From: Clostridium manihotivorum
GTDB lineage: Bacteria; Bacillota; Clostridia; Clostridiales; Clostridiaceae
Direction: 5' to 3'
Assembly: GCF_004015185.1 (NCBI RefSeq)
Contig: NZ_CP025746.1
Span: 2,125,776 to 2,189,775, forward strand
DNA length: 64,000 nt
A program made the position numbers and the translations under genes. A model generated the notes under the pieces. It worked only from the letters and a program-made list of their open reading frames with translations. It was not told the origin of the DNA and searched no databases. Of this stretch, positions 36,876 to 46,138 are shown piece after piece (position 1 is the first letter of the stretch; every line of letters starts with the position of its first letter).

Positions 36876-38082
36876 TATATATATTGCAAATTGGTTTCTA
36901 CAATCTAACACATAGCCTGTCTATTGTTTGAGTAGGAACCTTATTTATGTTACTTATAAACTTTTGAATTGCAGTTCTAACTTGTGGCAGAGATTTATAA
37001 AAGACATTGTTAATAACAGATGCCTTTAGCCATCCCCATAACCCCTCTATAAGATTCATTTCTGGACTATACGGTGGTAAAAACATCAATTCAAGCCTAT
37101 CTTTAACTCTATTAAGAAATGGCTGAATCAGCTTTGCATGATGAATCTTAGCATTGTCTAATACCACAACAATTTTTCCTTTTGGATACTGCTTAAGTAC
37201 GTTTTCTAAAAAGTCATTAAATATCTTAGCGTCATATCTTTCATGTTCCTCGCAATATACGTTACCAGTCTCGTAATCCAATATTCCCATAAGTTTAACA
37301 CCTGCATTTTTACCGAACGTAGGAATTTTCCTTTGTTGTCCTCTTATAAACCAGCTCTTTTGAATTGCTTGATAATCTCTAATCATTGATTCATCTTCAA
37401 ATAAGATGGTATCAACTAAGCCATTGAGGCATTTTTTTTAAAGCTTTAAAGTCACTTTTAAAAATTTCTTGCTTTTCTTTATCAGCTTTCGCTAAGACGT
37501 AAGTAGGTCTAGTATAACTTAAATTTAATCTATGAAGTACATATGCTATTCCTCTATGTGACATATTTATATTAAATTCTTTAATAACCCATTGCCTCAC
37601 TAATTCAATAGTCCAATTCATTTTAGATTCGAAGCCTACATCTTCTGGAGTTTTTGTAGTTATAGTTTCTACAATGAGCTTCTCTTGAAGTGAATTGATT
37701 TTCTTTGCGCTCCGCCGCCGTGGCCAATATTTAATCCATCTATTCCTTTTGATTTATAATTTTTTATATATGTAGAAACAGTATGTTCTTCTAGATTCTC
37801 CATTTCAGCTATTTTTCTATTTGTAAATCCATCAAAATGCTTAAGTAAAACAGAATATCTTTTATATAACCTTGTGTTTTTAGTCTTTTTTAAAGCTGAT
37901 TTTAACTCGTTTATATCATCTTCATGCCCAGCAATCTTATTAAGAATCAAAATATCCATATTTAAAACCTCGCTATAATTTTTATTTTATATTCTAGTTT
38001 GGATATTTTAGTTATCTTATATTAATGGATGTTCTTACCTAAATATCATATCGAAATTTTCATCTTGCAACATATATATATA
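36876..38082 (-). mobile_element. IS630-family insertion sequence, inactivated
   Basis: The ends carry related inverted sequences: ATATATATATTGCAAATTGG on the left and, read inward from the right, ATATATATGTTGCAAGATG. Both lie in TA-repeat tracts, in line with the TA target of IS630 elements. The exact borders in the TA repeats cannot be fixed. Inside is a transposase gene broken by two frameshifts. Insertion lies between hflX and the gene at 38110 and may have separated that gene from its promoter. Confidence 0.75.
36898..37959 (-). pseudogene. IS630-family transposase, two frameshifts
   Basis: Three consecutive frames together make one transposase. 37669-37959 holds the N-terminal helix-turn-helix (FTNRKIAEMENLEEHTVSTYI, GHGGGAQRK). 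37412-37621 and its upstream extension hold the second winged helix (TKTPEDVGFESKMNWTIELV). 36898-37386 holds the DDE domain (VVVLDNAKIHHAK, FLPPYSPEMNLIEGLWGWLK). The first break is at the AGAAAATC run near 37705 (needs a -1 shift). The second is at a run of eight A near 37432 (needs +1, or loss of one A). Transcript slippage at the A8 run is conceivable, but the two breaks together argue for a dead gene. Confidence 0.85.
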
Positions 38083-38109
38083 TAATTATTATTGAGAGAA
38101 GATTATCGT

Positions 38110-38685
38110 ATGGATGAAAAAGATAAGGATAATTTAGATAGTAATTCAGATCAAAGCGGAAGAACTTCGGAAGATGATGGAAATGGAAATAACGAAGAAA
38201 ATAATAGTAGAATATTTAATCAAGGATTGGTTGGTAATAATCCCACTTTAGCAATAAACCCAGGGCATCCACTTTGGCAACTGCAGCAAGCGGTAGATAA
38301 ACAAAAACAACTTGGTAGCGGCAACGGTAATGCTAGCGGAAGTGGGTTAAGTAATGCAGAAAAGTATATAATGGCCGGTGATGTGATAGCTAAGACAGAT
38401 GAATTAAAGACAGCTACCCAGTCCTTACAAGTAAATGAACTAGAAAGGATATATTACGATAGAAAGGTTAAGCCTATAGTTGATTTGGTATGGGAGCTTA
38501 GTACAGCAGCACAAAACTTTGCAGGTATGTCCAATCTGTATCAAGCTAATAATTACGGTCAGAAGAGACATGTAAAAAAAGCTTTGGACTTTTCACTAGA
38601 TATTCTTGATGAAGCTGAAGAGTTGTGGGACTTGGCAAAAACTAGAGTTGATTTCTTTAAAGATAATATTGATCCATATGAATAA
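38110..38685 (+). CDS. Hypothetical protein with disordered Asn/Gly-rich N-terminus
   Basis: About 191 residues from the ATG at 38110. A TTG at 38092 has no better ribosome site. Residues 1-45 are acidic and rich in Asn, Ser and Gly, and another Gly/Asn/Ser stretch lies near 80-95. The remaining C-terminal half is helical and charged (GDVIAKTDELKTATQSLQ, KVKPIVDLVWELSTAAQNF, ALDFSLDILDEAEELWDLAK). No signal peptide. Not recognised. The IS630 right end is less than 30 nt upstream, so the native promoter may be gone. Confidence 0.6.
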   Translation: MDEKDKDNLDSNSDQSGRTSEDDGNGNNEENNSRIFNQGLVGNNPTLAINPGHPLWQLQQAVDKQKQLGSGNGNASGSGLSNAEKYIMAGDVIAKTDELKTATQSLQVNELERIYYDRKVKPIVDLVWELSTAAQNFAGMSNLYQANNYGQKRHVKKALDFSLDILDEAEELWDLAKTRVDFFKDNIDPYE

Positions 38686-38730
38686 CCCTCCAAGATTAAG
38701 GTTTATATTATATTATAAACTATTGGAGGG
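38686..38730 (+). promoter_or_regulatory. Hairpin that sequesters the ribosome site of the zinc-ribbon gene
   Basis: CCCTCCAA at 38686, right after the preceding stop codon, is complementary to TTGGAGGG at 38723-38730, the ribosome site of the next gene. The inner arms GGTTTATA and TATAAACT extend the stem. A ribosome finishing the upstream gene would cover the 5' arm, so the structure suits translational coupling. Confidence 0.6.
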
Positions 38731-38737
38731 ATTTATT

Positions 38738-38959
38738 ATGGAAAAAGTTTGTCCGTTATGTAATAGCTTAACAAATATAGAAATAACCTGTCCTAACTGT
38801 GGTAAGGTTATGGAGGATAGTGGAAGGGTCCAGGAATTTAGAGATTCTTATGCTCCAGAAGATGAGTTAGAGTATGAAAATGGTGATTGCAGGCATGTGT
38901 TTCAGTGTATAAATTGTCATGAACTTAAAAATATTGGTATAAAAAGTGTCTTTATATAG
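38738..38959 (+). CDS. Small zinc-ribbon protein
   Basis: 73 residues from the ATG at 38738, 7 nt behind GGAGGG. CPLCNSLTNIEITCPNCG gives two CxxC knuckles near the N-terminus. A second cysteine pair CINCHEL (about 57-60) near the C-terminus may form another site. No further domain. Its role is unknown. It may be co-expressed with the hypothetical gene upstream. Confidence 0.7.
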   Translation: MEKVCPLCNSLTNIEITCPNCGKVMEDSGRVQEFRDSYAPEDELEYENGDCRHVFQCINCHELKNIGIKSVFI

Positions 38960-39061
38960 GGTTATATATTACATTATTATGGTTAACTATTGTACTTCAT
39001 AGTATAATAGTTATAGTAAAGTATATCCGTAGATATATGTGATATGTAAGGGGGCGAAAAT

Positions 39062-39955
39062 ATGTCAAAGGAGATTTTAAGATATCAGAAGGCATTTAAT
39101 TCTGTTGTTGAAAGATTAAAGAAGAATGAAGATGTTCTAGCTGTTATGGTCTTTGGAAGTATGGTCACTGGAGACTTATGGCAGGGATCTGATATAGACA
39201 TCTTTGTCATTATAGGGGATGATGATAAAGATATAAGAAATATATATACTGAAGAGAATAATATCTCAGTGCATATGAAACTTCTAAGCAAAGATAATTT
39301 CTTGAATTTTAATAAGAATAATATTGCTGGCAGTTATATGCATAGGATATTGATATCTTCAAAACTTATTTTTTCTAATGATGAAAATATAACAAATACT
39401 TTTAATAGTTTTAGATATATAAGTGATAGCGAAAGAGAGAAGTGGAATTTAGTTTACTTAGGCAATATTTTAAAAGAGATAAGCCAATGTAAAAAACTTA
39501 TAGCAAATAACAGTATACGAGCAGGTTATTTGGCTTGTATGAAAGCTGTTGAACAGTTTTGTAGTTTGTTTCTCAATTATAATGGATATATGGTAAGTAA
39601 GGATGTTATAAGTGTAGCTTCAAACTTAGATGATGCTTTACAGCAGGTGGTAGACAACCTTATTAGCCAAGGAGATAGTCTAGAAAGCGAAATGATTAGA
39701 ACTATTGATTTTATAGAAGCTTTTTTAGATAAAAATATTAAGAATTGCTGCGTTGCACTAGTTAAATTTTTCAGGGAAAATAAGAATTACATGAGTTCTG
39801 AAGAGATAAAAAAACATAGTTACTTTAATGACTTTGAAATACATATGGAAGATATTTTGATAGAGTTAGCAAGTAGAAAAATCTTAAAAAAGGGATACAG
39901 AAGCATAAAGAGTTTATCTGGAAGCCTTATAGGCGAGGAAAATGTATATTGTTAG
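39062..39955 (+). CDS. MNT-type nucleotidyltransferase with HEPN-like helical domain
   Basis: 297 residues. Residues 20-60 contain GSMVTGDLWQGSDIDIFVI, the exact GS-x10-DxD signature of the Pol-beta/kanamycin nucleotidyltransferase superfamily. A helical segment about 140-240 resembles HEPN or KNTase C-terminal bundles (SIRAGYLACMKAVEQFCSLFL). The last 60 residues could be a small winged helix (SSEEIKKHSYFNDFEIHMEDIL, ASRKILKKGY). Possible roles are antibiotic or protein nucleotidylylation. A fused MNT-HEPN arrangement also recalls toxin-antitoxin pairs, but the HEPN RxxxxH motif is not evident. Substrate unknown. Confidence 0.75.
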   Translation: MSKEILRYQKAFNSVVERLKKNEDVLAVMVFGSMVTGDLWQGSDIDIFVIIGDDDKDIRNIYTEENNISVHMKLLSKDNFLNFNKNNIAGSYMHRILISSKLIFSNDENITNTFNSFRYISDSEREKWNLVYLGNILKEISQCKKLIANNSIRAGYLACMKAVEQFCSLFLNYNGYMVSKDVISVASNLDDALQQVVDNLISQGDSLESEMIRTIDFIEAFLDKNIKNCCVALVKFFRENKNYMSSEEIKKHSYFNDFEIHMEDILIELASRKILKKGYRSIKSLSGSLIGEENVYC

Positions 39956-39997
39956 AGGTATCCACTTTGTGGATGCCTCTTAGTTTAGGGGAATTTT

Positions 39998-41413
39998 ATG
40001 GATAAGTATAGATTAATTTTTAATGAAGAGGTAAATAAATATATACAGCTATATGCTCATATAAAGCACTTGATTGAGATAAACCAAATCGAGGATGAAG
40101 AAAAACTACCTTCCATTAGAGAGTTAGCAGACTTTCTACATTTAAATAAAGTCACCGTTATTAATGCATATAAAAAACTTCAAATGGAGGGCTATGCAAA
40201 TCAAAAGATAGGAAGCGGCACATACGCTAAAAAAAAGGATGCTATTAGAGGTTTTAAAAAGAGCTATTCAGCTACTTTTAAAAGACTAAATAGTGGCAAG
40301 CTTAATGATATGATTGATTTTACTGGGGAAACCACATCTGCAGATTTCTTTCCTGTAGCAGACCTTAAAGCTGTATTAAATGACGTCTTAGATAGAGATG
40401 GTGCTGAAGCTTTGATATATCAGGATGCTTTAGGCTATGAAAGGTTAAGGGAACGTATAAATGAGAAGTTTTGGGGCAATTCTCTGGACTATGATGACAT
40501 ACTAATCGTCTCAGGAGCTCAGCAAGGTATAGATATTGTCTCTAAAGCTCTAATTAATGTAAATGACAATATTATTGTAGAAAAACCTACATATAGTGGA
40601 GCTTTATCTGTGTTTAAATCAAGAAAAGCTAATATATTTGAAGTTCCCATAGAAAATGATGGTGTAGATCTAGATGCTTTAAAAGCTATTTTAAAAAAGA
40701 ATAAGATTAAATGCTTCTACTTTATGAGCTACTTTCAGAACCCATCTACAGTAAGTTATTCAGATTACAAAAAACAAGAGCTTTTAAAACTTGCAGAAGA
40801 ACACGACTTCTTTATAATAGAAGACGATTATCTTTCGGAGCTTATTTATGATTCTGATATAAAATATTCATCAATGAAGTCTTTTGATAGATATGATAGA
40901 GTGGTATATATAAAAAGTTTTTCAAAGATATTCTTACCTGGTATAAGAATAGGGTACCTGATATGTCCTAAGGAATATAAGGACTCGGTGCAGAATTCTA
41001 AAGTTAACACAGATATATCTACATCCTCTTTGATGCAAAGAGCGCTTGAGATGTATATGGAAAGAGATTACTGGATTGAGCATATAAAACTTTTAAATAT
41101 TAAGTATAAAGAACGATATGAGTTCATGAAAAAGGAAATTGAAGTTAAGCTTAGTGGGAAAATTGACTTCAGTCCTCCTGGGGGAGGGTTACATTTTTAT
41201 CTTAGACTGAGTGAGAAAATATCCTTGACTACTATTGAACTTTTTTATAAGCTCAGGGAGAGAGGTGTTTTAATAACACCTGGAGTTATGTTCTACAAGC
41301 ATTCTAACCAAGGGGAGAGATATTTCAAGGTTGGATTTTCCCAGACTGATTGCGATAAAATAGAAAAGGGAATAGACATAATTGCAGATATATTGATTGA
41401 AGCAGAAAGATAA
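39998..41413 (+). CDS. MocR/PdxR-family GntR regulator with aminotransferase domain
   Basis: 471 residues. Residues 10-75 form a GntR winged helix (LPSIRELADFLHLNKVTVINAYKKLQMEG). After a linker, residues 105-470 form a fold-type I aminotransferase domain (VSGAQQGIDIVSKALI, YFMSYFQNPSTVSYS, IIEDDYLSEL). The PLP lysine is in YIKSFSKIFLPGIRIGYL. MocR proteins usually control vitamin B6, GABA or amino-acid genes next to them. No such gene is adjacent, so the target is unknown. The preceding gene ends 42 nt upstream. Confidence 0.9.
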   Translation: MDKYRLIFNEEVNKYIQLYAHIKHLIEINQIEDEEKLPSIRELADFLHLNKVTVINAYKKLQMEGYANQKIGSGTYAKKKDAIRGFKKSYSATFKRLNSGKLNDMIDFTGETTSADFFPVADLKAVLNDVLDRDGAEALIYQDALGYERLRERINEKFWGNSLDYDDILIVSGAQQGIDIVSKALINVNDNIIVEKPTYSGALSVFKSRKANIFEVPIENDGVDLDALKAILKKNKIKCFYFMSYFQNPSTVSYSDYKKQELLKLAEEHDFFIIEDDYLSELIYDSDIKYSSMKSFDRYDRVVYIKSFSKIFLPGIRIGYLICPKEYKDSVQNSKVNTDISTSSLMQRALEMYMERDYWIEHIKLLNIKYKERYEFMKKEIEVKLSGKIDFSPPGGGLHFYLRLSEKISLTTIELFYKLRERGVLITPGVMFYKHSNQGERYFKVGFSQTDCDKIEKGIDIIADILIEAER

Positions 41414-41474
41414 AAAAGATAAATGTTGCCTGCTAGAAATTCTTCACATAGGTTCAGGAAAGGCAAACGCGTAA

Positions 41475-41515
41475 AAAAGTTTACTGGAAAAATACGCTTC
41501 AGTAAACTTTTATTG
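41475..41515 (+). terminator. Intrinsic terminator
   Basis: Stem AAAAGTTTACTG/CAGTAAACTTTT with T-rich tail, between the MocR gene and yigZ. Confidence 0.8.
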
Positions 41516-41532
41516 TAGGAGGAAAAGCATAT

Positions 41533-42180
41533 ATGAAATACTTAACTGTAAAAGGTTATGGGGAGGATAGCTTCCAGGAGAAGAAATCCGAGTTTATAGG
41601 ATATATAAAAAGAACTGAAACAGAGGAGGAAGCAAAGCAATTTGTATCTGAAATTAAGGCTAAACATAAGGATGCTACTCATAATTGCTATGCCTATGTT
41701 GTTGGACAAAATATGAATATTCAAAGATATAGTGATGATGGTGAACCACAAGGAACCGCTGGTATTCCGATACTAGAAGTTATAAAGAAAAGTGGTATTA
41801 CTGATTGTGCCGTAGTAGTAACTAGATACTTTGGAGGTATACTTTTAGGTGCTGGAGGATTGACGAGAGCATATACAAAAGGAGCCTCTATAGCCATAAG
41901 TGCAGCTGGTATAGTTGACAAGGTATTGGGGGTTAAACTAAGTGTTACCTTGGAATATGATCTTTTTGGAAAAATTCAATATCTCTGTGGTCAAAATCAA
42001 TGGCATATTGAGAATGTAGAGTATACTGATGTAATTGATTTATTCATCTTAGCAGAAAAGGAAGAGGCTGAAATGATTAAGGAAAGATTTATAGAAGAAA
42101 CTAATGGTAATATATTGATTTCTGAAGATGAAGAAGATATGTACTTTAGACAAGACAAGAGATTGTTTAAGAAGTTATAA
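41533..42180 (+). CDS. yigZ: YigZ/IMPACT family protein
   Basis: 215 residues. The conserved core of the UPF0029/IMPACT family is clear: KKSEFIGYIKRTETEEEAKQF, DATHNCYAYVVG, SDDGEPQGTAGIPIL, VVVTRYFGGILLGAGGLTRAY. The C-terminal 70 residues form the DUF1949 ferredoxin-like domain. In eukaryotes IMPACT acts on the GCN2 translation-stress kinase pathway. The bacterial role is not settled. Start behind AGGAGGAAAA. Confidence 0.92.
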   Translation: MKYLTVKGYGEDSFQEKKSEFIGYIKRTETEEEAKQFVSEIKAKHKDATHNCYAYVVGQNMNIQRYSDDGEPQGTAGIPILEVIKKSGITDCAVVVTRYFGGILLGAGGLTRAYTKGASIAISAAGIVDKVLGVKLSVTLEYDLFGKIQYLCGQNQWHIENVEYTDVIDLFILAEKEEAEMIKERFIEETNGNILISEDEEDMYFRQDKRLFKKL

Positions 42181-42338
42181 TTGTCAGCAATATAAAAAGT
42201 TAAATTAATAAGGATTCATTGGCAAGGATAGTGATATTTAAACGATAGAGCCATTTTACTAAAGTTGAATATAGAAAATGGCTATGATATAATATTTAGG
42301 AATTTATTGTATTCAGATAATGGTTAGGAGGAACAATA

Positions 42339-43079
42339 ATGTCAGGACATTCAAAATGGCATAATATACAAGCAAAAAAGGGTAAGGTTGATGCTAAAAG
42401 AGGTAAGATCTTTACAAAGATAGGTAAAGAGCTTGCTATGGCAATAAAAAATGGTGGAGCCAATCCTGAGTCAAACTCAAAACTTAGAGACGTTGTAGCT
42501 AAAGCAAAGGCAGCAAATATGCCTAATGATAATATACAAAGAGCAATAAAGAAGGCAGCGGGAGAAGCTGACACAGTTACATACGAAGAAATAGTTTATG
42601 AAGGATATGGTCCTGCAGGAATAGCTGTTATAGTTGAAACATTGACTGATAATAAGAATAGAACAGCAGGAAATGTAAGACACGCATTCACTAAACAAGG
42701 TGGCAACATGGGCTCAACAGGTTGCGTAAGCTTTATGTTCCAAAAGAAGGGTGAAATAGTAATCGAGAAATCTGATTCTTTAGATGAAGATGAGTTAATG
42801 ATGCTAGCACTTGATGCTGGTGCTGAAGACTTTTCAGCAGAAGATGAAGTTTATGTTATTACAACTGCACCAGAAGAATTTGGAACAGTAAGAGAAGCTT
42901 TAGAATCTAATGGACTTGAATTCTTAGAAGCTGATATAAAAGGAATTCCAGATACATATACTGCAATAGACGAAGAAACAGCAGTTAAGTTCCAAAAGAT
43001 GCTTGATCAGCTAGAAGAAGATGATGATGTTCAGAATGTTTATCACAATGCAGAGTTACCTGAAGGATGGGAAGGGTAG
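42339..43079 (+). CDS. yebC: YebC/PmpR family protein
   Basis: 246 residues. [71 protein letters not shown] and GSVSFMF-type [12 protein letters not shown] are the family signature. Some members are transcription regulators. Others (YebC2 and its mitochondrial relatives) relieve ribosome stalling at proline runs. Start behind AGGAGG. The last 60 bp are repeated, diverged, at 46139-46198, so this 3' end looks like an integration site of the segment that follows. Confidence 0.95.
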   Translation: MSGHSKWHNIQAKKGKVDAKRGKIFTKIGKELAMAIKNGGANPESNSKLRDVVAKAKAANMPNDNIQRAIKKAAGEADTVTYEEIVYEGYGPAGIAVIVETLTDNKNRTAGNVRHAFTKQGGNMGSTGCVSFMFQKKGEIVIEKSDSLDEDELMMLALDAGAEDFSAEDEVYVITTAPEEFGTVREALESNGLEFLEADIKGIPDTYTAIDEETAVKFQKMLDQLEEDDDVQNVYHNAELPEGWEG

Positions 43080-43210
43080 TCGTGATATAAATGGTTTAGC
43101 CTAGATGGTTTATGTTAGGTTGCTGTTATCCATTATGGTATACATGCAAAGGCTAACCCGTTATGGTATATGTTGAATTTCTGTTAGTTCCATTAAGGAT
43201 ATGCAAGTAG

Positions 43211-43258
43211 TACACCTTTATGAAGCTTATATATAAGTTTCATAAAGGTGTATTTTTT
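43211..43258 (+). terminator. yebC terminator
   Basis: Stem TACACCTTTATGA/TCATAAAGGTGTA followed by TTTTTT. The 360 bp after it, up to 43617, hold no gene that I can support. The TTATGGTATA words at about 43135 and 43170 recur at about 46020. Confidence 0.88.
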
Positions 43259-43617
43259 ATGTTATTAAAAGATGTATTGAAGGAATTTTTATTTGATTGC
43301 TTCAACTTTTTTAAGCTAACTAATAATAAATACCTATGGCATTGATTTTCTTTTGTTAAATCCATTTTACTCAAGTCCATACTTTAATTAGAGAGGTGTT
43401 TAAAAACCTCTCTAATTAAAATAACAAAATGAATAGCCAAGGCGGGGCATATTGTAAAAGAATTGTTATAAGAGTTTACAGAATACAATTAATTTGGAAG
43501 TGATTGTAATTATGCAATTATGTGATGTATAATAAAATCAATGTACAATTGTTGGCAATTGCGAAAGTTATTTTTGCACTGTTTGTCGGCAATTTGTTGT
43601 TTAATAGGAGAGATATA

Positions 43618-44313
43618 ATGAAGATTGCAGTGTTTCACGGGAGTCCCCGCAAGGGTAATACCTATAAGGCTACAAAAATATTTTTAGATGAGTTGACTAA
43701 ATACAGAGATGTTCAATACACAGAGTTTTTTCTACCTGAAGCCATGCCAGAGTTTTGCACAGGGTGTCAACTTTGTCTTGGCAACTCTAATGAAAGATGT
43801 CCTCATTCTCAATATGTAACTCCAATTTTGAATAATATAATTAATTCTGATGCACTGATATTTGCAACTCCGCATTTTGGTGCTTGCAGCATGTCATCTT
43901 GTATGAAAAACTTATTGGACCATCTGGATTTTTTGACTATGAATGTTGCACCCAGGGTCGAGTTGTTTAAAAAGAAAGCATTTATCATTACGACAGGTGC
44001 AGGTTCTATTGCAGCGATAAAACCAATTAAGAAGTATCTTAAGAATTGGGGTATCAATCGTGTTTACTCACTTGGGTTTAGGATGTTCATTGATAGATGG
44101 GATAAAATGTCGCAACCAAAACAAAAGAGATTTGAAAAAAAGATACGCAGAACTGCAAATATATTTTATCATGCCAGGCAAGAATACCCATACATTTCTA
44201 CGATTTTCATGTATCACATGTCAAAGTTTATATTAAGAAAATATGTTGGTATAGGCAAATATCCATATGAGTATTGGAAAGAAAATGGTTTTTTTAATAA
44301 GAGACCATTTTAA
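43618..44313 (+). CDS. NAD(P)H-dependent FMN reductase/flavodoxin-like protein
   Basis: 231 residues from the ATG at 43618 behind ATAGGAGAG. A frame from 43522 has no ribosome site. The N-terminus KIAVFHGSPRKGNTYKA is the phosphate loop of the flavodoxin-like fold. TGCQLCLGN and the later CPHS give a cysteine-rich segment seen in iron-sulfur flavoprotein relatives. ALIFATPHFGACSMSSCMKNLLDHLDFL is the FMN-proximal motif. The C-terminal 90 residues are basic and aromatic. It is the first intact gene of the segment bracketed by yebC 3' ends. Its redox partner is unknown. Confidence 0.82.
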   Translation: MKIAVFHGSPRKGNTYKATKIFLDELTKYRDVQYTEFFLPEAMPEFCTGCQLCLGNSNERCPHSQYVTPILNNIINSDALIFATPHFGACSMSSCMKNLLDHLDFLTMNVAPRVELFKKKAFIITTGAGSIAAIKPIKKYLKNWGINRVYSLGFRMFIDRWDKMSQPKQKRFEKKIRRTANIFYHARQEYPYISTIFMYHMSKFILRKYVGIGKYPYEYWKENGFFNKRPF

Positions 44314-44525
44314 GAAATTTGATGAACTTAATAAGTATAATGGTACATTATGGCTGATTCACATCCTTATTACATTGCCACATAATGATAAGGCTCTTCA
44401 GAGGATGAAGTTAATTTGTTTTTCAGTTTCTACTCTTTTATAGAACTAGATTTCAGGAAAGGCAATACGTCATTAGTTCCGGATATGTTTATAAACAGCT
44501 TTAAGATATATATATTATAAAAATA

Positions 44526-44560
44526 GCCTTACTTCTAAAATAAATGATAGTAAGGCATTT
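44526..44560 (+). terminator. Probable intrinsic terminator
   Basis: GCCTTACT (44526-44533) pairs with AGTAAGGC (44549-44556), followed by ATTTTGTTTT. The remaining 44314-44640 holds no gene that I can support. Confidence 0.6.
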
Positions 44561-44642
44561 TGTTTTAGTTATCCATCTTTCCAATAGCGTAAATAATTAC
44601 TCTTCTTAGAGTAAATTCTATGCAAAGGAACTTATAAAGGAA

Positions 44643-45179
44643 AGAACTCCTACTAAAGATACGGAAAGATAAAAAATTGAAGCATTGGCTAAACTCAATA
44701 TTGAAAAGTGGTTTAAGGAGAAAGTAAGTGCTAAAGACACCAATAGACCACAGTTACAAGCTATGTTAGAACTTGCTAGAGAAGGAGATACAATGTACAT
44801 ACATGATTTTAGTAGACTTGCTAGAAGCACCAAGGACTTGTTAAACTTGATTGAATTTCTTCAAGATAAGGGTATTAATCTAGTCAGTAACAAGGAGAAT
44901 ATTAAAACCTCTACACCAACTGGTAAACTAATGTTGACTATGATAGGTGCTATAAATGAGTTTGAACGTATGAACATTTTAGAAAGACAAAGGGAAGGCA
45001 TAGCATTTGCTAAGTCTGACGGTAAATACAAGGGTAGAAAGGAAATAGGCTATCAGTCTAACTGGGAAGATGTTTATAACCAATGCAAGACTAGAAAAAT
45101 TACTGGCAATAATGCTATGGGGTTGCTTGGACTTGAACGGAATACATTCTATAAATTGGTGAAGGACTATGAACAATAG
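44643..45179 (+). pseudogene. Serine recombinase (resolvase/invertase), N-terminus destroyed
   Basis: The intact frame from a TTG at 44685 gives 164 residues: IEKWFKEKVSAKDTNRPQLQ, DTMYIHDFSRLARSTKDLL, TPTGKLMLTMIGAINEFER, ILERQREGIAFAKSDGKYKG, and a C-terminal HTH (GNNAMGLLGLERNTFYKLVKD). These are resolvase signatures. The catalytic N-terminal strand (xYxRVST) is missing. In the same frame, a TAA at 44670-44672 interrupts RTPTKDTER-stop-KIEALAKL, where relatives read RVSTxxTxRQ. The position of the active Ser is now Pro. The recombinase is therefore inactive. Confidence 0.82.
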
Positions 45180-45410
45180 GTTTGTAGTTCCTTTTGTTAT
45201 TTGTAGTTATCCTATTCATCAAAACTTACTTAGTAACTGAGTATAAGAGGTAAATGAAGCCCACTTTAAAGTGTTAATACAATTGTTAGTTTAAGGAAAG
45301 TATTGAAATGTATACTATTTATATGCAATATTAACCAAACGCTATATAATGTGATTAGTGCGTAATTTTAATAAAATGTGAAGCATGACTAATTATTTGA
45401 GGTGAATACA

Positions 45411-45857
45411 ATGTCTAAAAGAATTAAGGTGGGAAACCTATATGGAATACCTTTATCAAACGGAAAATTTGCTTTCGGAAGGCTAATGAAGGACGCAGGT
45501 ATTGCGATTTATAGTCATATCGGAACTGATATTAATGATTTGCCAGTAAATGAAGAATATCAGTTTATTGTTGGAATTTATAAAACTGACATTAACAAGG
45601 ATTTAATATATATTAAGAATATTCCTTTTGAAAGTGAAGAGTTAGAGTGGCCTCCTCCAAGCTATATATATGATGCAATAAGTGGGAAGTATCAAATTTA
45701 TCATAAGGGAGAAATATATTCTTCCTGTAAAGAAAATTGTATAGGTTTAGAAGCGACAGCAGCATGGCATACAAATCATATAATTGACAGAATTATGGGC
45801 GATGATAAATGGGGAGGCATTCTGAAACTCATAGATAATGAAAATAACTTTAGATAA
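45411..45857 (+). CDS. Imm26-type immunity protein
   Basis: 148 residues from the ATG at 45411 behind AGGTGA. IKVGNLYGIPLSNGKFAFGRLMK at the N-terminus, then PPPSYIYDAISGKYQIYHKGEIYSS, CIGLEATAAWHTNHIIDRI at the C-terminus, follow the pattern of Imm26, an immunity family of polymorphic toxin systems. No toxin gene is in the window, so this is an orphan. Such orphans often lie on mobile segments and may protect against toxins of neighbouring strains. The family call rests on pattern recognition. Confidence 0.65.
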   Translation: MSKRIKVGNLYGIPLSNGKFAFGRLMKDAGIAIYSHIGTDINDLPVNEEYQFIVGIYKTDINKDLIYIKNIPFESEELEWPPPSYIYDAISGKYQIYHKGEIYSSCKENCIGLEATAAWHTNHIIDRIMGDDKWGGILKLIDNENNFR

Positions 45858-46138
45858 TGTAATGAACATTCTTCATATATAGCGAATTAAAAAATCCTTG
45901 TGTATGCCTTTTTTAAAGTTATTGAAAAAATCAATAGTGTTGTTTTAACATAATCTATAATTATAGTTTATTTTCATGAACGTATACCATAATGTAGGTT
46001 TTTCCAAATCTTTTTATGTTATGGTATACTGTCACTGCATTATGGAAAATGATTAATTTCTGTAATGGTAATTGTATAAGCTGAATAAAGGAAAATACTA
46101 CTTTTAAATATTGGAATTACTTAAATTTTATATTCATA

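Noticed and set aside
43522..43617. N-terminal extension of the flavoprotein frame
   Set aside because: No ribosome site before 43522, while the ATG at 43618 has AGGAG and starts the family's conserved N-terminus directly.
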